A DNA stretch of 64,000 bases from Joostella atrarenae (GTDB taxonomy: Bacteria > Bacteroidota > Bacteroidia > Flavobacteriales > Flavobacteriaceae). Positions 9,086 through 16,513 of this stretch are shown piece by piece. The stretch covers positions 186,001 through 250,000 of the forward strand of contig NZ_JAETXX010000002.1 of NCBI RefSeq assembly GCF_021764745.1, given 5' to 3'. The position numbers and the translations under genes are program-made. Position 1 is the stretch's first letter; the number at the start of each line of letters is the position of its first letter. The notes under the pieces were generated by a model, which was not told the DNA's origin, did no database searches, and saw only the letters and a program-made list of their open reading frames with translations.

Positions 9086-9653
9086 TTGCGGTGTAATTCC
9101 AAAACGTTTAGATTTTTCAGTTAAAATTTTAGGTGTTTTACAGAACAGTTTAGCAGTATTCATTAAAACTTTAGCTTTTCTGCTGATGTATTTAGGGTTA
9201 TTACTAATGCTTTTAGTTACCAAGTAGCAGTATTTAGCTTGTTACCTTAAACTTTTAGGTCTGGAGACCATGCTTTTAGGTTTTTTAATGATAAGCATCA
9301 TTAGTATCATAAAGAGTTTAGGAGCGTTACTACAGTGTTTAGGTCTTTTAAAGATGTTTTTAGCTCCTAAGGCGTAACTTTTAGCTCGACCACCTAAAAC
9401 TTTAGGTGCCGAACCTAAAGTTTTAAGCACTTTAGTTAAAGGTTGAACTACATTTATTAAAGTTTTGGGTTGCTTAAAGTTCCACTTGGGTGTTTTAATG
9501 ATATTTATGAGTAAAAAATAGATGTGTTTAAGCTCCGACCCTAAAACTTTAGGTCTGGAGGCTAAAAAAATTAACCTTTTAAGCTAAAATTTTAGGGAGT
9601 TTACCTAAAGTTTTAATCGATGCGTTTAAAGTTTTATTTAAATGACCGAAAAA
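9086..9653 (-). repeat. Phased 21-bp degenerate tandem repeat (about 26 units) encoding heptapeptides on the minus strand
   Basis: The word TTTAG (or a one-base variant) recurs at 9107, 9128, 9149, 9170, 9191, 9212, 9233, 9254, 9275, 9317, 9338, 9359, 9380, 9401, 9422, 9464, 9527 and 9548, all in strict 21-base phase. After one 22-base unit it continues at 9591, 9612 and 9633. Units end in TAAAAC/T or TAAAGT, so joints look like CTAAAACTTTAGG; the rest of each unit varies. Read on the minus strand, each unit gives seven residues with consensus near T-L-G-S-x-P-K. Frames are open over 9430-9242 and 9812-9579, but stops (unit 9233) and the 22-base unit break them. Either a decayed heptapeptide-repeat gene or a structural array. 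Confidence 0.8.
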
Positions 9654-9758
9654 CATCATTAAAAGACCTAAACGGGACACCTTTTGACCTAAATGGAGGT
9701 TTATTGGTAAGTTGCTAAGTTGCGAATTTGTGAAACTGCCAATTCGCGAATCTGCGAA

Positions 9759-9933
9759 ACTGTAAAACTGCGAATCTGCCAATTCGCTAATCTGCAAATT
9801 TGCAGAAGACATTTCTCTATTCTGTACTCTTTTATCTTTACTCTTTTTTTCTAATTACGGTTTCCCGTAAATATTTTCTTAATTGAATTGTTATATTTGA
9901 AAGAGAAATAAACGTGAGTGCGTTTGTTTGGGA
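9759..9933 (+). repeat. Island repeat copy 1 (5'-truncated attC-like spacer with promoter)
   Basis: First copy of the repeat that separates the cassette genes. It keeps the 16-bp palindrome TCTGCAAATTTGCAGA (9791-9806), the dyad TTACGG-TTTC-CCGTAA (9855-9870), the promoter box TATATTTG (9892-9899) and the AACGTGAGTGCGTTTGTTTG end. It lacks the AACAATG...AAAAGCAC left arm, being fused instead to a patch of roughly 10-12-bp words (GCGAATCTGC, CCAATTCGC) at 9700-9790 next to the 21-bp array. Confidence 0.85.
9892..9899 (+). promoter_or_regulatory. Promoter -7 box TATATTTG in island repeat
   Basis: Matches the Bacteroidota -7 consensus TANNTTTG and points at the gene starting at 9950. The same eight bases are invariant in the copies at 13327, 14062, 15896, 28813, 29545 and 30218. 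No good TTG element lies at the usual distance upstream; the dyad 9855-9870 occupies that zone. Confidence 0.6.
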
Positions 9934-9949
9934 GTTGTAAGTAATATAG

Positions 9950-10978
9950 ATGAACATAGAGAAATTTAAAGAAAAGTATTGGAAAGACCCAGTTTGGAGT
10001 AAAGTATTTGCTGTTGCCATTATTGGAATTGGAGGTTCGCTTTTAACAACAATTTTCATTTGGCTCAAAAGTATTTATGAGGGAATTCCTTTCAAAGAAA
10101 TATTTGAAAGTGTATTAGCTTACTTTAAGTCTAGCTCAAAAATTAACACATTCTTGCTCTGGCTGATAATAACAGTTCTAGCCGTATTTCTATTTAGTTA
10201 CGCGATTTTAATTTATAAAAAAATAAAAAAATCACTCGAAAAACCGGAAAGTGATATTCTAGATGAAGAACCTGAACTTCCAAGAACAGGAATGAAATCA
10301 ACCGCAATTTTTTCTGAGAAACTTGCAGGTGCTTTTACTGGGCAACGAGGGTTCAAATGGTATGAATCCAAAGAAGCAATAATGAGGTTAGAAAAATTCT
10401 TTGAACCACCATTAAAATATGAGCCGATTGGAGAAGGAGCAACATCTACACCAATTTGGTGGTTCAGAGCAGGTAGCTCAATGTATATTGACAAATTTAA
10501 AAAGTTATCTAGGACAAAATTATTGATAGGAATTAGGGAATTTAAAATAAAAAGAATCGGAGTTTTTATAAGTGATTCATATTATAAATCGTTTATCTAC
10601 ATAGAAACTTCGGGCGAAAAACAAACAGGTGTTTCTAAAATAACCAAAGAAGATATAAAAAGACATATTGATACTTTTGGATATTCTTCAGAGGAATATG
10701 CGATTTTTAATAATAAAATAAAACTGACAAGGGAAGAATATGATGACGCCTCAAAAGTTATAAAAGGTAAAGTTGTAGACACTTTTGGCTCTGAATTAAG
10801 AGTTAGATTTTTGAGCGACTATAATTTTCTAGTAACAGCAAATCAATCACCTTTTAATTCTAGAAAATTTGACAAAGAATCACACGAGAGTATGAACAAA
10901 ATATTAAAAGGGGAAATGAAAGCAGATGATTTCATTGAAAGCCTCAAAAAATACGAAAAGAAGGAAATTTATAATTAA
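9950..10978 (+). CDS. Unknown two-helix membrane protein, cassette gene 1
   Basis: I do not recognise this 342-residue protein. It has two hydrophobic helices near the N-terminus (about 20-43 and 64-88) and a short basic stretch (KKIKKSLEK). A soluble domain of about 230 residues follows, with a Trp-rich patch (PIWWFRAG, about 165-172) and a Lys/Glu-rich C-terminal third. It is the only gene between two attC-like sites. The sequence just before it (GTTGTAAGTAAT, 9934-9945) is complementary, with two mismatches in 11, to that after its stop (10985-10995). A membrane-bound effector or sensor is possible; nothing in the sequence proves a function. Confidence 0.75.
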   Translation: MNIEKFKEKYWKDPVWSKVFAVAIIGIGGSLLTTIFIWLKSIYEGIPFKEIFESVLAYFKSSSKINTFLLWLIITVLAVFLFSYAILIYKKIKKSLEKPESDILDEEPELPRTGMKSTAIFSEKLAGAFTGQRGFKWYESKEAIMRLEKFFEPPLKYEPIGEGATSTPIWWFRAGSSMYIDKFKKLSRTKLLIGIREFKIKRIGVFISDSYYKSFIYIETSGEKQTGVSKITKEDIKRHIDTFGYSSEEYAIFNNKIKLTREEYDDASKVIKGKVVDTFGSELRVRFLSDYNFLVTANQSPFNSRKFDKESHESMNKILKGEMKADDFIESLKKYEKKEIYN

Positions 10979-10984
10979 GAATCT

Positions 10985-11123
10985 ATTGCCTACAATGGCT
11001 ATAATTAATTGCTTGTTTTCGCCTACTTCTGAAAATCCTCGCGGATTTTCAGTTTGGCTTGTACTTGCTAAGTTAAGTGCTAACCCACGCAACTATTCAT
11101 AGCCGAAACCGTTGTGAGCAAGC
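10985..11123 (+). repeat. attC-like imperfect palindrome with internal hairpin
   Basis: The ends are inverted: TTGCCTACAATGG-CTAT at 10986-11002 pairs with 11099-11121, whose complement reads TTGCTCACAACGG, four extra bases, then GGCTAT. Ten of 13 outer bases match. A perfect hairpin, CTGAAAATCC-TCGC-GGATTTTCAG (11029-11052), sits inside. The size (about 139 bases), asymmetric bulge and position between two cassette genes resemble an integron attC. It differs in sequence from the other island repeats. Confidence 0.7.
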
Positions 11124-11140
11124 TAAAAAAACCAATCTGA

Positions 11141-13063
11141 ATGAAATTAAACCAATTAAAACTTAAAAATTTTCGTAGTTATTCTCGCGAAACTAACATT
11201 GACATTTCAGATTTAAATGTAATAATAGGAAAAAACGATGTTGGTAAATCTTCAATTTTAGAAGCTTTGGACATTTTTTTCAACGGTAAACCAGACAAGA
11301 ATGATTTATGTGTTGACAATGACAATTCTAAAATAGAAATCACTTGCTTATTTGATGATTTGCCCGAACAACTAATACTTGATGACACAATAGAAACGAG
11401 TTTGAGCGATGAATTTTTATTAAATGAAGATGGGAAACTTGAAATCAAAAAAACTTTTTCAGTTTCAGGAGCAGGTAGTGTTTCAGAAGAATCCGTTATT
11501 ATTTCGCAATATCCAGATAACGAAAATTTAGGAGATTTACTATCTAAAAAAAGAACTACTTTAAAACTTCAATTCGAAGAATTAGGCATAGACCAAGAAG
11601 GAGTTAATAGAACAAAAAGTAGAGAATTAAGAAATGCTATTAGAAACCACTTTTATCCCGATGGAAATATAACAACAAGTAGAACGGAAATAAAAATCGA
11701 TGGAAAACTTGACAATGAGGATAATAAGAAAAAAATATGGACAAATCTAAAAAAGTATTTGCCTATATATTCATTATTTTTTGTTGACAAACCATTAACA
11801 GACCAAGATTCGGATATTCAAGACCCAATGAAGGAAATCATTAAGGAAGTTTTGAAAAGAGACCACATAACACCTTTATTAGAACAATTAAAAGAAGCAG
11901 TACAAACTGCATCTACAAATCTCGCCGATGACACGATTAGCAAATTAAATGAATTAGACTCTGAACTTGCAGAAACATTGAGGTCTAATTTCCCAAAGGA
12001 GCCTACTTGGAACTCGATATTCAAACTAACTTTAGAAGATGACAGAGGAATTCCACTCAACAAGAGAGGAAGTGGAATGCGTCGTTTAGTATTATTAAGT
12101 TTCTTTAGAGCACAAGTTGAAAATAGAAGAACTGCAAATGCACCAAATATAATCTATGCTTTAGAAGAGCCTGAAACATCCCAGCATCCAGATTTTCAGT
12201 TAATGATTGTTAATGCTCTAAAAGAATTAGCTGAAACAGATAATGCACAAGTATTTTTTACAACACATAATTCCAATTTAGCGAAAGAAGTACCAAAAAA
12301 ATCATTGAGATATGTTCATTGGAACGTTGACAGAATTAATGTCGAAAGTGGTTTAAATGCTGATGGAACGGATAATATAGAGATTATTGATAAAATAATT
12401 GAAACGTTAGGTGCTTTACCTGACCCAAAAAATAAAGTAAAGGTTTTAATATTTGTAGAAGGAGAAAATGATATTAACGGTCTGATAAACATTAGTAAAC
12501 TTCTTAACCAAGATGATGATTCAATTATAAATTTAGAGAATAACGAAACTGTAGCGTTCATACCAACTGGTGGCTCTCAATTAAAATTTTATATTGAGAA
12601 AAAATATTTGGATGGACTTCTTCAATCGCAGGTTCATATTTATGATTCTGATATTCCTGACTATGTACAAAGTGTCAAAGCAATGAATGCAGAAGGAAAT
12701 GATTCAAAAATTGGATTTAACACAGTAAAAACGGAATTTGAAAACTATCTACATCACGAAGCTATTAATGAATGTTATTCAGATTTGCATATAAATATCA
12801 ATCTTGACGTAATAACTGATGTAGAAGATGTACCCTTAAAAGTAGCAATGGCAGTACATCAAGCAACAAACGGTACTGATTGGGATGAAATAAATCCTGA
12901 CCCAATTAAGACAGCGGAAAAACAAAAGAAAAAAATATCAAAAGTTAAAAAGCATCTGAATAATGGAGCGGTTGAAAAAATGACAATTGATAGAATTAAA
13001 GAACGTGGCGGATATGATGAACTCAAGAGTTGGTTAGAATGTATAAAGAAATTTACAGCGTAG
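11141..13063 (+). CDS. OLD-family ATP-dependent endonuclease (AAA ATPase plus TOPRIM)
   Basis: OLD proteins couple an ABC/SMC-like ATPase to a TOPRIM nuclease and act in phage conflict. The 640-residue product starts MKLNQLKLKNFRSY and has Walker A GKNDVGKSS (30-38), an RGSGMRRLVLL signature (about 309), Walker B YALEEPETSQHP (about 340) and a TTHNSN switch. Its TOPRIM domain has acid E440 (FVEGENDING) and D502-S-D504. No UvrD-like helicase follows, so it is not a Gabija pair; it looks like a stand-alone (class 1) OLD. It is a single-gene cassette: GTTGTGAGCAAGC before it (11111-11123) is complementary at 11 of 13 bases to 13067-13079 after its stop. Confidence 0.92.
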   Translation: MKLNQLKLKNFRSYSRETNIDISDLNVIIGKNDVGKSSILEALDIFFNGKPDKNDLCVDNDNSKIEITCLFDDLPEQLILDDTIETSLSDEFLLNEDGKLEIKKTFSVSGAGSVSEESVIISQYPDNENLGDLLSKKRTTLKLQFEELGIDQEGVNRTKSRELRNAIRNHFYPDGNITTSRTEIKIDGKLDNEDNKKKIWTNLKKYLPIYSLFFVDKPLTDQDSDIQDPMKEIIKEVLKRDHITPLLEQLKEAVQTASTNLADDTISKLNELDSELAETLRSNFPKEPTWNSIFKLTLEDDRGIPLNKRGSGMRRLVLLSFFRAQVENRRTANAPNIIYALEEPETSQHPDFQLMIVNALKELAETDNAQVFFTTHNSNLAKEVPKKSLRYVHWNVDRINVESGLNADGTDNIEIIDKIIETLGALPDPKNKVKVLIFVEGENDINGLINISKLLNQDDDSIINLENNETVAFIPTGGSQLKFYIEKKYLDGLLQSQVHIYDSDIPDYVQSVKAMNAEGNDSKIGFNTVKTEFENYLHHEAINECYSDLHININLDVITDVEDVPLKVAMAVHQATNGTDWDEINPDPIKTAEKQKKKISKVKKHLNNGAVEKMTIDRIKERGGYDELKSWLECIKKFTA

Positions 13064-13066
13064 AAA

Positions 13067-13368
13067 GCCAGCTCACAACAAAGTACCGTGGTAAAAAGCA
13101 ATTGAAATAGTAAAAGGGTTAGATAAAACATTTTTAGCGAAAAACATTACTGGTAACAATGTATCTAATGAAAAGCACTAGTCCAGTTTTTCAAAGTTAA
13201 TATTTAGCATTGTAAAGTTGTAAAACTGCAAAGTCGCGAATCTGCAAATTAGCAGAAGGTATTTCTTTTATCTTCACTCTTTTTTCTGATTACGGATTCC
13301 CGTAAATAGTTTATTAATTGAATTGTTATATTTGGAGGAGAAATAAACGTGAGTGCGTTTGTTTGATA
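13067..13368 (+). repeat. Decayed attC-like left end plus island repeat copy 2
   Basis: 13067-13154 begins GCCAGCTCACAAC, the partner of the OLD cassette start, and then resembles a worn left arm (GTGGTAAAAAGCAATTG). A fuller copy starts at 13155 (AACAATGTATCTAATGAAAAGCAC) and ends at 13366. It holds the dyad TTACGG-ATTC-CCGTAA and the box TATATTTG (13327-13334). Two left ends in a row suggest that a cassette between them was lost. Confidence 0.8.
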
Positions 13369-13384
13369 GTAAGCAACAATTAAA

Positions 13385-13867
13385 GTGAAACCGATAACAA
13401 TTTTAATAACTGTCATTTTTTCTGTATCAGGATATGGGCAAGAATTTTCCAAATCTGATTTTGTAAAAACGAATTGGTTTGTGAATAATTTAGATGGAGC
13501 ATTTACGAAAAATGATACTCTAAAGTTTATCAAATATTCGAATAAAGCAGGAGACGAAGAATATATCGAATACAAGGAATATGAATTAAAGTATTTTGGA
13601 CACGGATATTTTGTTGAATTGGATTTTAAGCGTGGACGTAAAATGAATTATCGCTTTAGAGTGAATAATTATGCAACAGGTTACGATTTTAAAAAATACA
13701 GATGGGAATTTGATAAAAAAACATCTATAATTTCAATTTTTCAAGATGGAATAATAATGATGAAAATTAAACCGATTAAGAAAAATAAAATACAAATTGA
13801 ATCACGTTTAGCGAAAGACAACGGATTATTGGAAACGACAGAAATAACATTTTTGCGGATAAAATAA
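13385..13867 (+). CDS. Unknown small secreted protein, cassette gene 3
   Basis: A 160-residue product starting at a GTG eight bases past the cassette edge. Residues 1-19 (MKPITILITVIFSVSGYGQ) look like a signal peptide with cleavage after G-Y-G. The mature part is rich in alternating hydrophobic and charged residues (NYRFRVNNYATGYDFKKYRWEF), as in lipocalin-like beta barrels, but I cannot name a family. The start flank (13369-13383) is complementary to the end flank (13864-13878) at 12 of 15 bases, marking it as a mobile single-gene unit. Confidence 0.75.
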   Translation: MKPITILITVIFSVSGYGQEFSKSDFVKTNWFVNNLDGAFTKNDTLKFIKYSNKAGDEEYIEYKEYELKYFGHGYFVELDFKRGRKMNYRFRVNNYATGYDFKKYRWEFDKKTSIISIFQDGIIMMKIKPIKKNKIQIESRLAKDNGLLETTEITFLRIK

Positions 13868-13870
13868 CTG

Positions 13871-14100
13871 TTGCTAACAATGGCTCCTATGAAAAGCACT
13901 AGTACAGTTTTTCAAAGTTAATATTTAGTATTGTAAAGTTGTAAAATTGCAAAGTCGCGAATCTGCAAATTGGCAGAAGGCATTTCTTTTTCTATACTCT
14001 TTAATCTTTTCTTTTTTTTTCTGATTACGGTTTCCCGTAAATATTTTCTTAATTGAATTGTTATATTTGGCTGAGAAATGAGCGTAATTGCGTTTGTTTG
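13871..14100 (+). repeat. Island repeat copy 3 (attC-like, promoter-bearing)
   Basis: Starts GCTAACAATGGCTCC, includes AAAAGCACTAGTACAG, the CTGCAAATTGGCAG palindrome, the dyad TTACGG-TTTC-CCGTAA and TATATTTG (14062-14069), and ends TTGCGTTTGTTTG. Its promoter points into the 3' end of the opposite-strand lysE gene, so here it drives no obvious sense gene. Confidence 0.85.
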
Positions 14101-14110
14101 GGAATTGTAA

Positions 14111-14742
14111 TTAATTTTTAGTTAATGCAATTTTTATTCCCATCAGAATAAATACTAATCCACTTAATTTATTTAACCAAAGTCCAGCACTTGGATTGTT
14201 CTTAAGTTTTTTAGAAAAAGCACTTGCAAAAATGGTTAAAATTAAAAACCAAACAATTCCAATTATCGCATAAGTAAGACCTAGTATAATAAATGGAACA
14301 GGGTTTTCCATTTGAGTAGGGTTGATGAATTGAGGAAAAAATGCCAAGAAGAATAATGCAACTTTTGGATTTAATGTATTAGTCAAAAATCCAGACCAAA
14401 AATCATTTTTCCCCTTTTCTAGAATTTGTTTCCCATCATCTGTTGGCAAAAAAGTCTTCTTGTTTTTAAACTTCAAAAACCCTAAATAAATTAAATAGAG
14501 AGCGCCTATATATTTTATTATTGTAAATGCGTATACTGAATTAGCAATAATGACAGACAATCCCAACGCAGCAAATAGAGTATGTGTTAAAACCCCTGTA
14601 TTTACGCCTAAAGTGGCATAAACACCTGACTTCCGACCTTGAGCTATAGACTTGTTCAGAACAAATATTGTGTCGATTCCTGGCGTCATTATAAAATTAA
14701 CGCCGTTATCATAAAAGCAAATATATTTTCGATTCCCATCAT
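14111..14742 (-). pseudogene. LysE/RhtB-family amino-acid exporter with a frameshift near the N-terminus
   Basis: LysE-type transporters export amino acids across the inner membrane. From the ATG at 14689 the frame gives 192 residues starting MTPGIDTIFVLNKSIAQGRKSG, which lacks the first helix of the family. That helix is present upstream in another frame: from 14739 it reads MGIENIFAFMITALIL and then hits TAA. One extra base in the A-run 14693-14696 (plus strand) would join the two as ...ITALIFIMTPGIDT. So it is either a one-base deletion that inactivates or shortens the gene, or a sequencing error. It diverges from a LysR gene, its likely regulator. Confidence 0.82.
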
Positions 14743-14846
14743 TTCCTTTTTTTTAAATTAAGCTAAAACTTTCAACAAATAAACTACTTGGGATTCAATT
14801 TTAAAATACATATTTTTGATTAATTAATGCAAAAAACGCATTACTC

Positions 14847-15713
14847 ATGACGATACAACAAATTAAATACTTTTTAGAACTTGCTAAAGAACTTCATTTT
14901 TGGAATACGGCAGAGAAGGTTTTTATATCGCAGTCCTCATTGAGCAGACAAATCCAAGCATTGGAAGATGAATTACAAATACAACTTTTTCAAAGGGACA
15001 AAAGAAATGTCAAGCTTACCAACGCAGGTAAATTTCTTCAAGAGCATTGGACAGAGAAAATCAAGGAGTTTGAACAAATAATAAGGCAGGCAAAAAAAAT
15101 TGAAGATGGAAAAGTAGGAACTATTTCAATAACTTATCCAGGTTCTATCGCTTATGAGTTTTTGCCAAAATTCTTGGAGGTTTTAAGCAATAATATGCCT
15201 GATTTAAAAACAGAATTAACAGAACCAACAGACGAAAATCATGAAAAGCTTTTATTGGACTTTAAAACCGATATAGCATTTAGTAGAGATGAAATTAATA
15301 ATGCAAATATTGACACTCAAAAACTTTATTCTGAACCAATATGTTTGGTCGTTCCTAAAAACCATAGGTTAATCAAGAAAGAGATTACTGGATTAGAGAA
15401 TGAAAAGTTCATTATTTCGGGTTTGCATCAAACAACCTTTTTTGCCTCATTATTAAGATCGTGGTTTTCAAAAAAAGGAATAGAACCTAAGACTATAATT
15501 GAATCGGATTTTGGAGGAATGATAATAAACCTCGTTTCAAAAGGACTTGGAATCTCTATTTTACCATTGTCGTTTAAATCGGCACAAGTAGAAAATGTTG
15601 AGTTTATAGAATTAGAAGAAAAAATAGATTTATACATAAATTGGCGAAAAAAGGAACTGAATGACACAATTAAAAAAGTAATTGAACTTGCTGAAAATAT
15701 TGTGGTAAAATAA
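14847..15713 (+). CDS. LysR-family transcriptional regulator
   Basis: The 288-residue protein starts MTIQQIKYFLELAKELHFWNTAEKVFISQSSLSRQIQALEDEL. This is the classic LysR winged helix-turn-helix (about residues 1-60), followed by a periplasmic-binding-like effector domain (about 88-285). It is divergent from the LysE-type exporter with a 104-base gap, the standard arrangement for regulator and target. The pair together fills one cassette-like interval, between repeat copies 3 and 4. Confidence 0.93.
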   Translation: MTIQQIKYFLELAKELHFWNTAEKVFISQSSLSRQIQALEDELQIQLFQRDKRNVKLTNAGKFLQEHWTEKIKEFEQIIRQAKKIEDGKVGTISITYPGSIAYEFLPKFLEVLSNNMPDLKTELTEPTDENHEKLLLDFKTDIAFSRDEINNANIDTQKLYSEPICLVVPKNHRLIKKEITGLENEKFIISGLHQTTFFASLLRSWFSKKGIEPKTIIESDFGGMIINLVSKGLGISILPLSFKSAQVENVEFIELEEKIDLYINWRKKELNDTIKKVIELAENIVVK

Positions 15714-15723
15714 AAACTGTTCT

Positions 15724-15935
15724 AACAACGTACTCTTTATAAAGTACTAACTTATTATTCTATCGTCTAGATTTTTAAATTCATGAATGAACTAATCAGC
15801 AAATTGAATAAGGCATTTCTTTTTTCTATACTCTTTAATCTTTTCTCTTTTTTACTGATTATGGATCCTCGTAAACAGTTTCTTAATTGAATTGCTATAT
15901 TTGAAGGGGAAGTGAGTGAGAGTACTACGTTTTGC
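15724..15935 (+). repeat. Island repeat copy 4 (worn)
   Basis: Starts AACAACGTACTC and keeps the GGCATTTCTTTTTTCTATACTCTTTAATC middle in altered form, GATTATGGATCCTCGTAA in place of the dyad, TTAATTGAATTG and TATATTTG (15896-15903). The left arm and the CTGCAAATTTGCAG palindrome are decayed. It is the last copy before the four-gene operon. Confidence 0.75.
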
Positions 15936-16239
15936 AAATTTAAGAATGAAATTCTAAAACTGAAAAATCGGAATTGCCTTACACTACTTAAAACTCTATC
16001 ATTTAGTATAGACAGAGTAAATTTTTGAACAAACTTATTGAAATTTAAATCTTGATGGAATAGCATCAATTTTGAAGTGAAAAACCTAGAACTTTAATTT
16101 AAATTTCTTGAAAAATTTACCAATGCGAAATTTTTAAAAATACATGGAACAACAGTTCATAACCTCAATTACTCTTTATTTTGTTTATGTTTAGAAAAAT
16201 ATCGTAAATTCACTCCGTGCCTGCGGTTATACTCTTAGT

Positions 16240-16431
16240 CAGCAATAATTAAAAATGAAAATGAGATATAATATCATATTGCTTTTATTAACATTCTTTT
16301 AGTTTGTTGAGAGGAAGAAAATGACTTGAAAGAGTTTAAATGGACAAGAGCTTTCGAAGGATGGTGGAATGGTTGATACTTCCATTAAAGAAAAAGAGAT
16401 CGTAGAAGCTAAAACTAAGAATGATTTATAA
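16240..16431 (+). pseudogene. Remnant of a small secreted-protein cassette
   Basis: AGTCAGCAATAATTAAAAATG at 16239-16257 resembles the start flanks at 13369 and 26936. From the ATG at 16255 the frame gives a signal-peptide-like MKMRYNIILLLLTFF and then a stop. Further on, other frames give short coding-like pieces (KEFKWTRAFEGWWNG; KEKEIVEAKTKNDL, ending at 16431). I read this as a frameshifted small gene. Nothing else is visible between 15936 and 16513 apart from AT-rich DNA. Confidence 0.4.
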
Positions 16432-16513
16432 TTGTATGGAACTCCGTTAAAATAAAGTTTGAAGAGTTCGCAAATGAGATAAAAGTGTTGAATTTTAGTT
16501 TGAATATATAATA

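Noticed and set aside
9242-9430. Intact minus-strand 62-residue gene
   Set aside because: It is a section of the 21-bp repeat read from a GTG; adjacent units contain a stop and a frame slip, so I list it only as repeat.
9086-9653. CRISPR array
   Set aside because: Period is only 21 bases, there is no fixed repeat with unique spacers of 30 bases or more, and no cas genes; only a 4-7 base word is conserved.
11141-13063. Gabija defence system (GajA)
   Set aside because: The OLD-like nuclease is present, but no UvrD/GajB helicase follows; the next ORF is a small secreted protein in a separate cassette.
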